DNA of 64,000 nt from assembly GCA_035559995.1 (NCBI GenBank), contig DATMAM010000055.1, positions 1 to 64,000 on the forward strand, written 5' to 3'. Source of the DNA: DATMAM01 sp035559995 (GTDB lineage: Bacteria > Desulfobacterota > Binatia > UBA9968). Positions 8,113 to 16,638 of this stretch are shown here, piece by piece (within the stretch, counting starts at the first letter, position 1; every line of letters begins with the position of its first letter). The notes beneath the pieces are model-generated. The model was given only the letters and a program-made list of their open reading frames with translations. It was not told the origin of the DNA and searched no databases. The translations under genes were made by a program, and so were the position numbers.

Positions 8113-11100
8113 ATGCAAGTCTCACGCCGTGATTTTTTGCGCATTTCCGTAGCCGCAGGCACGGGCACGGCGCTCAGCGGCCTGATCGGCTCAGGGGTTA
8201 ACCTCGGCCCTGCCGTGGCGCGCGCGCAGGAGCTTAGAATCAAGGGTGCCAAGACGACGCCGAGCATCTGCCCCTATTGCTCGGTCGGCTGCGCCACGCT
8301 CGTCCATACGGTGGACGGCAAGATCGTCAACATCGAGGGCGACCCGCGCAGCCCGCACAACGAAGGCACGCTCTGCCCCAAGGGAGCCGCCATCTTTCAA
8401 CTCCACGTCAACCCGAACCGCCCGACCCAGGTTCTCCACCGTGCTCCCGGCGCAACGGAATGGGAAGTTTGGGACCTGGAGCGCGCGATGGACCGGATCG
8501 CCGAGCTCGTCAAAAAGACGCGCGACGAGACCTTCATCGAAAAGCTCCCGAACGGCAAGCTCGTGAACATGACCCCGGCGATCTTCTCGCTCGGCGGCGC
8601 CACGCTCGAAATTGAGTTCAACCACATCCACCAAAAGCTCATGCGCGGCCTCGGCATCGTCGCGATCGAGAACCAAGCAAGGATATGACACAGCTCCAGC
8701 GTCCCCGGTCTGGGGACCCGATTCGGCCGCGGCGCGGCGACTCTCTATCCGCGGAGCATGGCGGACTCCGACTGCATCGTGATCATGGGCTCCAACATGG
8801 CGGAAAACCACCCGGTGGCCTTCCGCTGGCCGATGCAGGCCAAGGTCGAGCACGGCGCCAAGATCATCCATGTCGATCCGCGCTTTACGCGCACGAGCGC
8901 GGTCGCCGACATCTACGCGCCGGTGCGCGCCGGCTCGGACATCGCCTTTTTGGGCGGCGTGATCAACTATGTCATCAACAGCGAAAGGTGGAACAAAGAC
9001 CCGTTCTTTAAAACCTGGGTCGTGAACTATACCAATGCGGCGACCATCATCACCGAGGATTTCAAGGATACCGAGGATCTCGACGGCGTCTTTTCCGGCC
9101 TGATGGAGTACAAGGGCGGTCTTCCCGAATGGCCGTTTAACGCCTTCGTGGGCGAATACAAGCCCGATAGCTGGCAATACGCGCGCACCAAGGTCGGCGC
9201 GACCGGCGAGATGGCGGCCTCTACCGCGCGCGCAGGGGAGACCCGGGTCACCACCGGTCCCGCCGCAAGCAAAGCCGCCGCCGCTCAGGGCGAGCGCAAG
9301 ACCCCTCCGGGGCCCCCATACGACAAGCTCGTCGCCGCGCTCCTCAAGCCACCGGTGGAGCGCGACGAGACTTTGCAAAACCCGCGCACGGTTTTTCAAA
9401 TCGTCAAGCGCCACTACAGCCGTTACACGCCGGAAATGGTCGAGAGGGCCACCGGCTGCCCGAAGGAGACTTTCCTGAAAGTCGCCGAGACCATCCTTGC
9501 GAACTCCGGCGCCGACAAGACCACCTCGTTTGCTTACGCGGTCGCCTGGACGCAGCACACCTACGGCGTGCAGATGATCGGCGCGTGCGCGCTTCTGCAG
9601 CTTCTCCTGGGCAACGTCGGCCGCCCGGGCGCAGGCGTGATGGCGCTTCGCGGGCACGCTTCCATCCAGGGATCCACGGATATCCCGACGCTCTACCACT
9701 CGATTCAGGGATACATGTCGGCTCCCTCGGCGCTCAAGAAGCACGACACCCTCGACGACTTCATCGCGGCGGAAACCCTGCCGACCGGCTGGTGGGCGAA
9801 CCTGCCCAAGTACATGGTCTCTTATCTCAAGTCGATGTACGGCGATGCCGCGACGAAAGAAAACCAGTTCGGCTACGACTGGCATCCCAAGATCCTCGGC
9901 GACCATTCCCACCTCGCGATGTTTGCGGCGATGAACGCGGGCAAGGTGAAGGGCATGCTGTGCATCGGCCAGAACCCCGCCACTTCGCTTAACGCGAGGC
10001 TGGAGCGGGCGGCGATGAGAAAGCTCGAGTGGCTGGTCGTAAAAGACAACTGGATTCACGAGACCGCCAATTTCTGGAAGACCGCGCCCGAGATCAAGAG
10101 CGGCGAAGTCAAGCCGCAGGACATCAAGACCGAGGTCTTCTTCTTGCCCGCCACCCAGGTCGCGGAGGTCGACGGGACCTTTACCAACACGCAGCGGCTG
10201 CTGCAGTTCCATCACAAGGCGGCCGAGCCTCCCGGCGATTGCCGCTCCGATCCCTGGTTCACCTATCAGCTTGGCAAGCGGCTAAAAAAGCTCTACGCCA
10301 ACTCCACCTTGCCGCGCGATGAAGGCTTCAAAAATCTGGTTTGGGACTACGAGCACGAAAGCGAACACGAGCGCAAGATCGGCGAGCCTTCCGCGCTCAA
10401 GATCCTGAAGGAAATAAACGGTTTTTATACGGACGATCCCAACCGCCATGTCGCCGGCTTTGCGGAGCTAAAGGACGACGGCTCGACCACGTGCGCGTCC
10501 TGGATCTACTCGGGCGTCTATCCTGCTCCGGACAAGAATCTCGCGGCCCGGCGCACTCCCGATCCGCCAGGCCAGCCGGGGGCGCATCTCAACTGGGGCT
10601 GGGCCTGGCCGTCCAATCGCCGGATCATGTACAACCGCGCCTCCGCCGACCCCCAGGGCCGGCCGTGGAGCGAGAAAAAGAAATGGGTGTGGTGGGACGA
10701 GGAGAAAAAGAGATGGGTCGGCTACGACGTCCCCGACTATCCGGCGACGAAGCCGCCGACCGACAAGGCCAAACCGGGCGCCACGGGCATGGATGCGCTA
10801 CCGGGCACGGCGCCTTTTATCATGCGTCCGGACGGCGTCGGTTGGCTGTACGTCCCGGCCGGGCTGGTCGACGGGCCGCTGCCGACGCATTACGAGCCGG
10901 TCGAGTCGCCGGTCAAGAATCCGCTTTACAAGCAGCAGACCAGCCCGGTGCTAAAGTACTGGAAGGATCCCTCCAACCCGATCGCGCAACTCGGCGACCA
11001 GAAGTACCCCTACATCATCACCACATACCGGCTCACCGAACACTATCTGGCCGGCGCGATGAGCCGCTGGAATCCGTGGCTCACCGAGCTGCAGCCGGAG

Positions 11101-11394
11101 CTTTTCATCGAGATGAGCCCGGAGCTGGCGCAAGAAAAGGGGATCAAGAATCTCGACTGGGTGCGCGTGACGACGCCGCGCGCTCAGATTCGCGCCAAAG
11201 CTCTGGTCACGCGCCGCATGCGCCCGTTCGTCATCGATGGCAAGACGTTCCACCACGTCGGGATGCCGTGGCACTGGGGCTGGGAGGGAATTAGCACGGG
11301 CGATGTCGTCAACGAGCTCACCTCCCTGGTCGGTGATCCCAACGTGAGCATCCACGAAGGAAAGGCGTTCATTTGCAACGTGGAGAAAGCGTAG
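8113..11394 (+). CDS. fdnG: Formate dehydrogenase catalytic subunit, selenocysteine-containing
   Basis: A 1093-residue FdnG/FdhG protein read through an in-frame UGA at 8686-8688, decoded as selenocysteine at residue 192. In E. coli FdnG the same residue follows the same NQAR motif. A Tat signal (SRRDFL at 4-9) exports the folded enzyme. C53, C56, C60 and C88 bind a [4Fe-4S] cluster, and the rest binds a bis-guanine-dinucleotide Mo or W cofactor. The C-terminal part (GWAWPSNRRIMYNRASADPQ and on) follows the E. coli protein closely. An Ala/Pro-rich linker lies at about 371-400. ATG 8113 is preceded by AGGAG; the earlier ATG at 8068 is not. Simple gene finders will split this gene or start it at 8758. 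Confidence 0.95.
8686..8726 (+). promoter_or_regulatory. Bacterial SECIS element in fdnG
   Basis: Directly after the UGA lies a stem GTCCCC (8701-8706), a loop GGTCT (8707-8711) and the matching arm GGGGAC (8712-8717). In the E. coli formate dehydrogenase SECIS the SelB-binding loop also contains GGUCU, 18 bases after the UGA. Here the spacing is also 18 bases. This supports real selenocysteine insertion rather than a nonsense mutation. Confidence 0.85.
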
Positions 11395-11432
11395 CGCTTC
11401 GCGCATGAGATTCGCGACCGAAGGAGCGATAT

Positions 11433-12233
11433 ATGGCTGAGCCCATGGGGTTTTATACCGACACCACCGTCTGCATCGGCTGCAAGGCGTGCGAGGTTGC
11501 GTGCAAAGAATGGAACCAGCTACCGAGCACCAACGGCGGCAAGAACACGCTGAGCGGCGACAGCTACGACAACACGCGCCGGCTCGACGGGATTCACTGG
11601 CGGCACGTCAAGTTCATCGAGCAGTTCACCGAGGAGCGCAAGGACGGCCGCTGGCTTCTGATGAGCGATGTGTGCAAGCACTGCGTGCAGGCCGCCTGTC
11701 TTGAAGTCTGCCCAACCGGCGCCATCATTCGCACCGAGTTCGATACCGTCGTGATCCAGTCCGACGTTTGCAACGGCTGCCGCGACTGCATCGCCGCCTG
11801 CCCGTTCGGCGTGATCGACATCAATCCTGCTTCCGGCACCGCGCAGAAGTGCACGCTCTGCTATGACCGGCTGCAGGCGGGAATGGAGCCGGCATGCTCG
11901 AAAGCCTGCCCGACCGATTCGATCCAGTTCGGCACCATTCGCGAGCTGCGCGAGCGCGCGCAAAAACGGGTCGAGCAACTCCATCAGGCGGGAGAAAAAC
12001 GCGCTTATCTTTACGGCGCCGACGAAAAGATGCTGGGCGGCCTCAACTCATTTTATCTGCTCGTCGACAGGCCGGAAGCGTATGGTCTGCCGCCGGACCC
12101 CAAGATGCCCACGCGCAATCTCAGCTCGGGCTCGTGGTTTTCCGTTTTAGGCGCGGTGCTGGTCGGCCTCATGGGGATCATCAATTTTAGAAATCGCGGC
12201 GCGCACCAGCCGCCCCCGGAGGTGAGATCATGA
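11433..12233 (+). CDS. fdnH: Formate dehydrogenase iron-sulfur (beta) subunit
   Basis: A 266-aa ferredoxin-like subunit with four cysteine clusters, including CIGCKACEVAC near residue 15 and CNGCRDCIAACPFGV near 112. These should hold four [4Fe-4S] clusters that carry electrons from FdnG to the membrane subunit. A hydrophobic segment near residues 235-252 anchors it to the membrane, as in FdnH. An AAGGAG ribosome binding site precedes the ATG. Its stop overlaps the next start in ATGA. It has no signal of its own and probably leaves the cell with FdnG through the Tat system. Confidence 0.93.
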   Translation: MAEPMGFYTDTTVCIGCKACEVACKEWNQLPSTNGGKNTLSGDSYDNTRRLDGIHWRHVKFIEQFTEERKDGRWLLMSDVCKHCVQAACLEVCPTGAIIRTEFDTVVIQSDVCNGCRDCIAACPFGVIDINPASGTAQKCTLCYDRLQAGMEPACSKACPTDSIQFGTIRELRERAQKRVEQLHQAGEKRAYLYGADEKMLGGLNSFYLLVDRPEAYGLPPDPKMPTRNLSSGSWFSVLGAVLVGLMGIINFRNRGAHQPPPEVRS

Positions 12234-13135
12234 CGGCGTTTCCTTCGAGCACTTTTTTCTCGGCGCCGCCGGACTGGGGCTGGCTGGTCACGCTTTACTT
12301 TTTCGTCGGCGGCCTTGCCGGCGGCAGCTACTTTCTTGCCGTGCTGATCGATCTCTTCGGCCGCCCCGAGGATCGGCCGCTGGCGCGGCTCGGTTATTAC
12401 ATCGCGCTCCCGTGCATCATCGTCAGCGGGATCCTGCTCACCGTCGATCTTTACCGCCCGGAACGTTTTTGGCACATGTTGATCGAGTCGAACACCTACC
12501 GGCCGATGTTCAAAGCCTGGTCGCCGATGTCGGTCGGTTCCTGGGCGCTTTTGATCTTCGGCATATTCGCGTTTTTGTCTTTTGTCGGCGCTCTCGTCGA
12601 GGACAAGCGGCTCGAGTGGCCGGCCGGCGCGCGGCTCCGGCCGCCGTCAGTTTTGGGCCGCATCATCGGGATCTTAGGCGGACTGTTCGGCTTCTATGTC
12701 GCGGGGTACACGGGAGTGCTGCTCGCCGTGACCAACCGCCCTATCTGGTCCGATACGCCGCTTCTTGGAATGCTTTTTGTCGTGTCGGCAGCGTCGATCT
12801 CCGCCGCATTGATGATCCTGATCGCGCGCAGGTCCAGGTGGACGATGCCGGGCATCGCGGCCCTCCACCGGATGGACGCCTGGGTTGTCGCTCTGGAATT
12901 CATCGTTTTGATCGCGGTCATCGTCTCCCTGGGTCCCGTCATGCGCGCGTGGGTGAATGCCTGGGGACTCCTGCTTTTTTTGGGCGTCATCGTCCTCGGC
13001 ATGCTGGCCCCGTTGGGCCTCTATTGGCGTCGGCAGTGGCTCGGGGACCTCAACGTAACAGCCGGGGCTGCGCTGGTGCTGATCGGCGGCTTCATTCTGA
13101 GAATGGTGATCGTTTTCTCGGCGCAGGGAGTGTAA
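12230..13135 (+). CDS. NrfD-type membrane subunit of formate dehydrogenase
   Basis: A 301-aa membrane protein with about eight to nine helices. The early GGLAGGSYFLA motif and the later GILLTVDLYRPERFWHM stretch are typical of NrfD/PsrC quinone-reactive subunits. It takes the place of the haem b protein FdnI of E. coli, so electrons from formate would reach quinone without haem in this subunit. The start overlaps the fdnH stop by four bases. The family call is firm. Quinone reduction is inferred from family and operon. Confidence 0.9.
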   Translation: MTAFPSSTFFSAPPDWGWLVTLYFFVGGLAGGSYFLAVLIDLFGRPEDRPLARLGYYIALPCIIVSGILLTVDLYRPERFWHMLIESNTYRPMFKAWSPMSVGSWALLIFGIFAFLSFVGALVEDKRLEWPAGARLRPPSVLGRIIGILGGLFGFYVAGYTGVLLAVTNRPIWSDTPLLGMLFVVSAASISAALMILIARRSRWTMPGIAALHRMDAWVVALEFIVLIAVIVSLGPVMRAWVNAWGLLLFLGVIVLGMLAPLGLYWRRQWLGDLNVTAGAALVLIGGFILRMVIVFSAQGV

Positions 13136-13136
13136 A

Positions 13137-13370
13137 TTGAACCGTCGGCCGCTTGCTGCTCTTGTTGCGCTTCTCGCTCTGGCCGGTTGTACGAGCCCGG
13201 AAAGTTCCCGAACGCGCGGCGGCGGCCCCGGGGCCGACATCGGCAACCGCAACCACGTTGTTCGGATGCACGAAGGCGCCGACCCGTTCGCCAACACGCC
13301 CAGGATCATTCCAGCAAAACATCCTCCTTTGGAATCCGCTCGGCACGCGGAGCAGCTCAGCCGCCGATGA
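13137..13370 (+). CDS. Small lipoprotein in the formate dehydrogenase operon
   Basis: A 77-aa protein with a TTG start one base after the NrfD-subunit stop. Its N-terminus is a lipoprotein signal (ALLALAGC, lipid attachment at the cysteine near residue 18). The mature part contains NRNHVVRMHEGADPFANTPR, otherwise polar and without cysteines. Its TGA overlaps the fdhE ATG (ATGA). The tight coupling and signal make it a real gene. It may be an assembly or anchoring factor of the periplasmic enzyme, but I do not know a function. Confidence 0.7.
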   Translation: MNRRPLAALVALLALAGCTSPESSRTRGGGPGADIGNRNHVVRMHEGADPFANTPRIIPAKHPPLESARHAEQLSRR

Positions 13371-14248
13371 CGGCCTCGACGGACACGACCCTGCAGGGTC
13401 TTCAGCTTCGCCATCCGGAGTGGCAACCCTGGCTGGCGGTCCTGGAGGAGGTGTTGAGGGAAACCGCCAGCGAGCAGTGGGAGAAGGCCGTTCCCTCTCG
13501 CGCTCAACCTCAGGCCGACAGAGTGCCGCTGGTGGCGGGCGCAAACCTCGCCCTGGATCGCAACGACCTCGGCCGCTGGACAAAACGGCTTTTTCGCACC
13601 GCCGCCCGCAGCGGCACGCCGGCGATGGCAACCCTGGAGGCAGTGGCGGCGAGCGCTGTTGATCCGTTTGATCTTTTCAAGCCCGCGCTCTGCCAGGATC
13701 GCGACCGCTTGAGGGAAACCGCCCGGCGGCTCGGCGCCGACGAGAATGCGCTTGGCGCCGTCGCTTTCCTTCTGCCCTTTCCCCTGTTGCACGCGCTAAA
13801 CCGGCGCTGGGCTTCGCTTCGCTCCAGAAGCTGGACGGAAGGCTACTGCCCTGTGTGTGGCGCCTGGCCGGCTTTTGCCGAGGTGCGGGGAATCGAGCGA
13901 AGCCGCTACCTCCGCTGCTCGCGTTGCGGCGCGGAATGGCACGCCCACTGCCTTTTTTGCCCCTACTGCGGCGTGGCGGATCATAACGAGCTCAGCTCGC
14001 TCGTGCCCCAGGCCGACGGCGCAAGCCGGATCGTCGAAGCGTGCGAGCGCTGCCTCGGTTACGTCAAGAGCTTCACGACGCTTCAGGCGACGCCGCCGGC
14101 TGAGGTCATCGTTCGCGACCTGGCGAGCGTGGATCTGGATCTTGCCGCCGTGGACCGCGGGTACAAGCGCCCCGAAGGGATGGGTTACGCTTTCGACGTC
14201 ACGATCGTCGGCCGTTCGGGCGGCGGCCTTTTCTCATGGAACCGTTAA
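13367..14248 (+). CDS. fdhE: Formate dehydrogenase accessory protein FdhE
   Basis: A 293-aa protein with the FdhE layout: an alpha-helical N-terminal half and a cysteine-rich C-terminal half with rubredoxin-like knuckles (CPVCGAWP, LRCSRCGAEW, CLFCPYCG, CERC). FdhE is a cytoplasmic factor that interacts with formate dehydrogenase catalytic subunits and is needed for their activity before Tat export. I choose ATG 13367, which overlaps the lipoprotein stop, over the longer upstream frame, since that frame is just the other reading of the lipoprotein gene. Confidence 0.9.
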   Translation: MTASTDTTLQGLQLRHPEWQPWLAVLEEVLRETASEQWEKAVPSRAQPQADRVPLVAGANLALDRNDLGRWTKRLFRTAARSGTPAMATLEAVAASAVDPFDLFKPALCQDRDRLRETARRLGADENALGAVAFLLPFPLLHALNRRWASLRSRSWTEGYCPVCGAWPAFAEVRGIERSRYLRCSRCGAEWHAHCLFCPYCGVADHNELSSLVPQADGASRIVEACERCLGYVKSFTTLQATPPAEVIVRDLASVDLDLAAVDRGYKRPEGMGYAFDVTIVGRSGGGLFSWNR

Positions 14249-14249
14249 A

Positions 14250-14651
14250 GTGACCCGCCTGATTCCACCGGCTCAAGTGTGTGAGGCGCTGCTGGCGGCC
14301 CTGGAAGCCTCCGAGGGCAGAAGGCGCCGGCGCAAGCGCGACCAGACCCCCGACGCGATCGGGCTCTCGATCAAGCGCGAGCTTCTAAAGCGCGCCGTCG
14401 AGGAGAGTCCCGCGCCGGAGGAGTTCGAGCAATGGCTCATGAATTACTGCCGGAAAAGCGACGCCGAAACGGCTGGAGCGGTCGCGGCGATGGCGCGGGC
14501 GGTTTATGACGAGTGGCGGCTCGCGCACGCGATGGATGAATTCAAAACCTGGCTCGAACGCGGCGCCCCTTCCGACGACGCTCGCTCCGACGATGCCGCA
14601 CAGAATGGAAAACGCCTCGACTCAATGAGCCGTGTCACTGCCGATAAATAA
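14250..14651 (+). CDS. Unknown 133-aa protein ending the formate dehydrogenase operon
   Basis: Begins at a GTG one base after the fdhE stop (VTRLIPPAQVCEALLAALEA...). Predicted helical, with a basic patch (GRRRRRKRDQ) near residue 28, a core with ELLKRAVEESPAPEEFEQWL, and no signal peptide. It ends in a disordered acidic tail. The last 17 bases overlap the end of the convergent moeA fusion gene. By position it may be a chaperone or sulfur-transfer partner of the enzyme. I do not recognise the family. Confidence 0.65.
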   Translation: MTRLIPPAQVCEALLAALEASEGRRRRRKRDQTPDAIGLSIKRELLKRAVEESPAPEEFEQWLMNYCRKSDAETAGAVAAMARAVYDEWRLAHAMDEFKTWLERGAPSDDARSDDAAQNGKRLDSMSRVTADK

Positions 14652-16566
14652 CCTCGCCGCTGCGGCGCGCGTTGTAACCGCCGAGCGACTCGACGGCGCT
14701 GCGAAAACAATCCGAGCGAATGATCTCTAAAAGCCGCTGGCCTTTCTCGTTGTCGAAAAAGGCGCGCGCGAAAGCGAGATCGTACTGCTCGTTGGCCAAG
14801 GGCACAAAATCCAGCCCGAGCGCGTTGGCGGCCGAGCGAACTCCCAATCCCACATCGGCAAGCCCGCTCACGATCGCCGCGGCCACCGCCATGTGCGTGT
14901 ACTCTTCCCGTTCGTAGCCGCGAATCGCGGCCGGATCGATTCCCGCCCGGCGCAGGTGGAAATCCAGCAAGACGCGCGTCCCGGAACCGGGCTGGCGGTT
15001 GACGAACATCAGCTTTTTCCCCGCAAGATCCGCAACGCCCGCAATCCCGCGGGGATTCCCGGCAGGAACGAGAAAACCCTGCTCGCGCTCGACCAGATGG
15101 ACGAGCACGAGCGGCACGCGCGGAATCGTTCGCTTGATGTCCGGCACGTTGTATGCGCCCGTATCCGGATCGAGAAGATGCGTTCCCGCGATGTGGGTCT
15201 CTCGCCGCTGCAAAGAGAGCAGCCCTCCCAGGCTGCCGACGTTCATCGGCGCAATTTTCATCTCGGGGAAGCGCGCCTTGAGCTGGTCTTCCAACACGCC
15301 GATGCAGGGATCGTGGCTGCCCGTGCACAAGACGGTGTTCTCGATCTCCAGCGGGAAGCGCAAAAGCTCGACCTCGACTTCTTCGCCCGCGTTGATGCCT
15401 TCCACCAGGCTCGGGATGCGAAGAAACCCGTCGGCGCGCACCATCGTCGTGATGACGCCGGCTCCCCTTCCCAGAGGAACGGCGATCACGCGCTCTTCAA
15501 CCTTGCCCAAAGTTACGCGCACAAACTCTTCCAGCCCGAGGTGCGACGCGATCTTTTTAGCGACCAGAGCGCGCGTCGTCGCCCGCGCGGCCGAGCCGGC
15601 GCCGAGCATCTTGGCCAGAGCCGGCTGCAGGATCTCGCGCGCGATCACGATCGCGGAAACGGGATAGCCGGGAATTCCGATGACCGGCTTGCCGCCCACA
15701 ACGCCGAGTACCGCCGGCTTACCCGGCATCACGTCGATGCCATGCGCGAGAAGCTCGCCCTCTTCCTCGATAATCTGCGCCGTGAAATCGTGCTCTCCCG
15801 CCGAGGAGCCGGCGATGATCGCAACCAGATCGCTGCTCGCAGCCGCCTGCCGGAGCGCCTCCTTCAGCTTGCCGGGATCGTCGCCGACGCGCGCGAGCGT
15901 GGCCGCCGTTCCGCCCGACTCCTCAATCATGGCCGCCAGGACCGTGGAGTTGAACTCGATGATCTTTCCCGGCTCGGGCTCTTCTCCGGGCAGGATGAGC
16001 TCGTCGCCGGTGGGGATAATCGCGACTCTCGGCTTGGCCTTGACCGCCACGGTCACATGGCCCGCCGCGAGGAGCGCGCCGAGATCGTACGGCACGAGCT
16101 TTCGGTTTCTCGGCAGGAGCAGCTCGGTCGCCACGACGTCCTCTCCGAGCAGGCGCACGTGCTGCCAGGGCGCGGCCGCCTCGTAAACCTCGACCGCGCC
16201 CGCGTCGCACTGGCGCACTTTCTCGATCATGATGACCGCATTGGCCCAGGCGGGCAGAGCGTTTCCGGTATCGACATACGCGAATGTCCCTTCGGCCGAC
16301 CGTCCATCGCGGTAAAGCCTGAGCCGCTTCGGCGCGAACTCCGTCGCCCCGAAAGTGTCCTCGGCGCGCACGCAGATGCCGTCCATCGCCGCGCCGTGAT
16401 AATGCGGCGAGGAAATTTTGGCGAAGATCGGCTCGGCGGTGATCCGGCCGAGCGCGCTTTGAACGGGGATAAGCTCGCTCTTGAGGCGCGTCGGGTCGAG
16501 CGCGGCAAAAAACATCCGCTGCGCCTCTTTGAGCGCCGTCTTTTTCAGATAACGCTTGCGCGCCAT
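14635..16566 (-). CDS. moeA: MoeA fused to a periplasmic-binding-like domain
   Basis: A 643-aa protein. Residues about 15-405 are MoeA (molybdopterin molybdenumtransferase), with PTGDELILPGEEP and the PGYPVSA motif. Residues about 415-640 are a type-2 periplasmic-binding-like domain (PBP_like, as in ModE- or LysR-linked MoeA fusions) with a PGSGTR ligand loop and no signal peptide, so it acts in the cytoplasm. MoeA inserts Mo or W into adenylylated molybdopterin. The fused domain may bind the oxyanion or a cofactor form. It is the second of two moeA genes here. Confidence 0.9.
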   Translation of the reverse strand: MARKRYLKKTALKEAQRMFFAALDPTRLKSELIPVQSALGRITAEPIFAKISSPHYHGAAMDGICVRAEDTFGATEFAPKRLRLYRDGRSAEGTFAYVDTGNALPAWANAVIMIEKVRQCDAGAVEVYEAAAPWQHVRLLGEDVVATELLLPRNRKLVPYDLGALLAAGHVTVAVKAKPRVAIIPTGDELILPGEEPEPGKIIEFNSTVLAAMIEESGGTAATLARVGDDPGKLKEALRQAAASSDLVAIIAGSSAGEHDFTAQIIEEEGELLAHGIDVMPGKPAVLGVVGGKPVIGIPGYPVSAIVIAREILQPALAKMLGAGSAARATTRALVAKKIASHLGLEEFVRVTLGKVEERVIAVPLGRGAGVITTMVRADGFLRIPSLVEGINAGEEVEVELLRFPLEIENTVLCTGSHDPCIGVLEDQLKARFPEMKIAPMNVGSLGGLLSLQRRETHIAGTHLLDPDTGAYNVPDIKRTIPRVPLVLVHLVEREQGFLVPAGNPRGIAGVADLAGKKLMFVNRQPGSGTRVLLDFHLRRAGIDPAAIRGYEREEYTHMAVAAAIVSGLADVGLGVRSAANALGLDFVPLANEQYDLAFARAFFDNEKGQRLLEIIRSDCFRSAVESLGGYNARRSGEVIYRQ

Positions 16567-16638
16567 GAGACGAGTAAGTTTCGCCTTCCTCGTTGCCGAT
16601 CCGCCGGATGGGTTGAGCGCAGCAAAACCGATCGCGGC

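Noticed and set aside
8689..8757. Reading fdnG as a pseudogene or as two genes split at the UGA
   Set aside because: The frame continues with conserved FdnG sequence, the UGA is at the known selenocysteine site, and a SECIS hairpin follows at the right spacing.
8191..10215. 674-aa minus-strand frame antisense to fdnG
   Set aside because: It is the usual long shadow frame opposite GC-rich coding sequence; no start signal and no family resemblance, while the plus strand is clearly FdnG.
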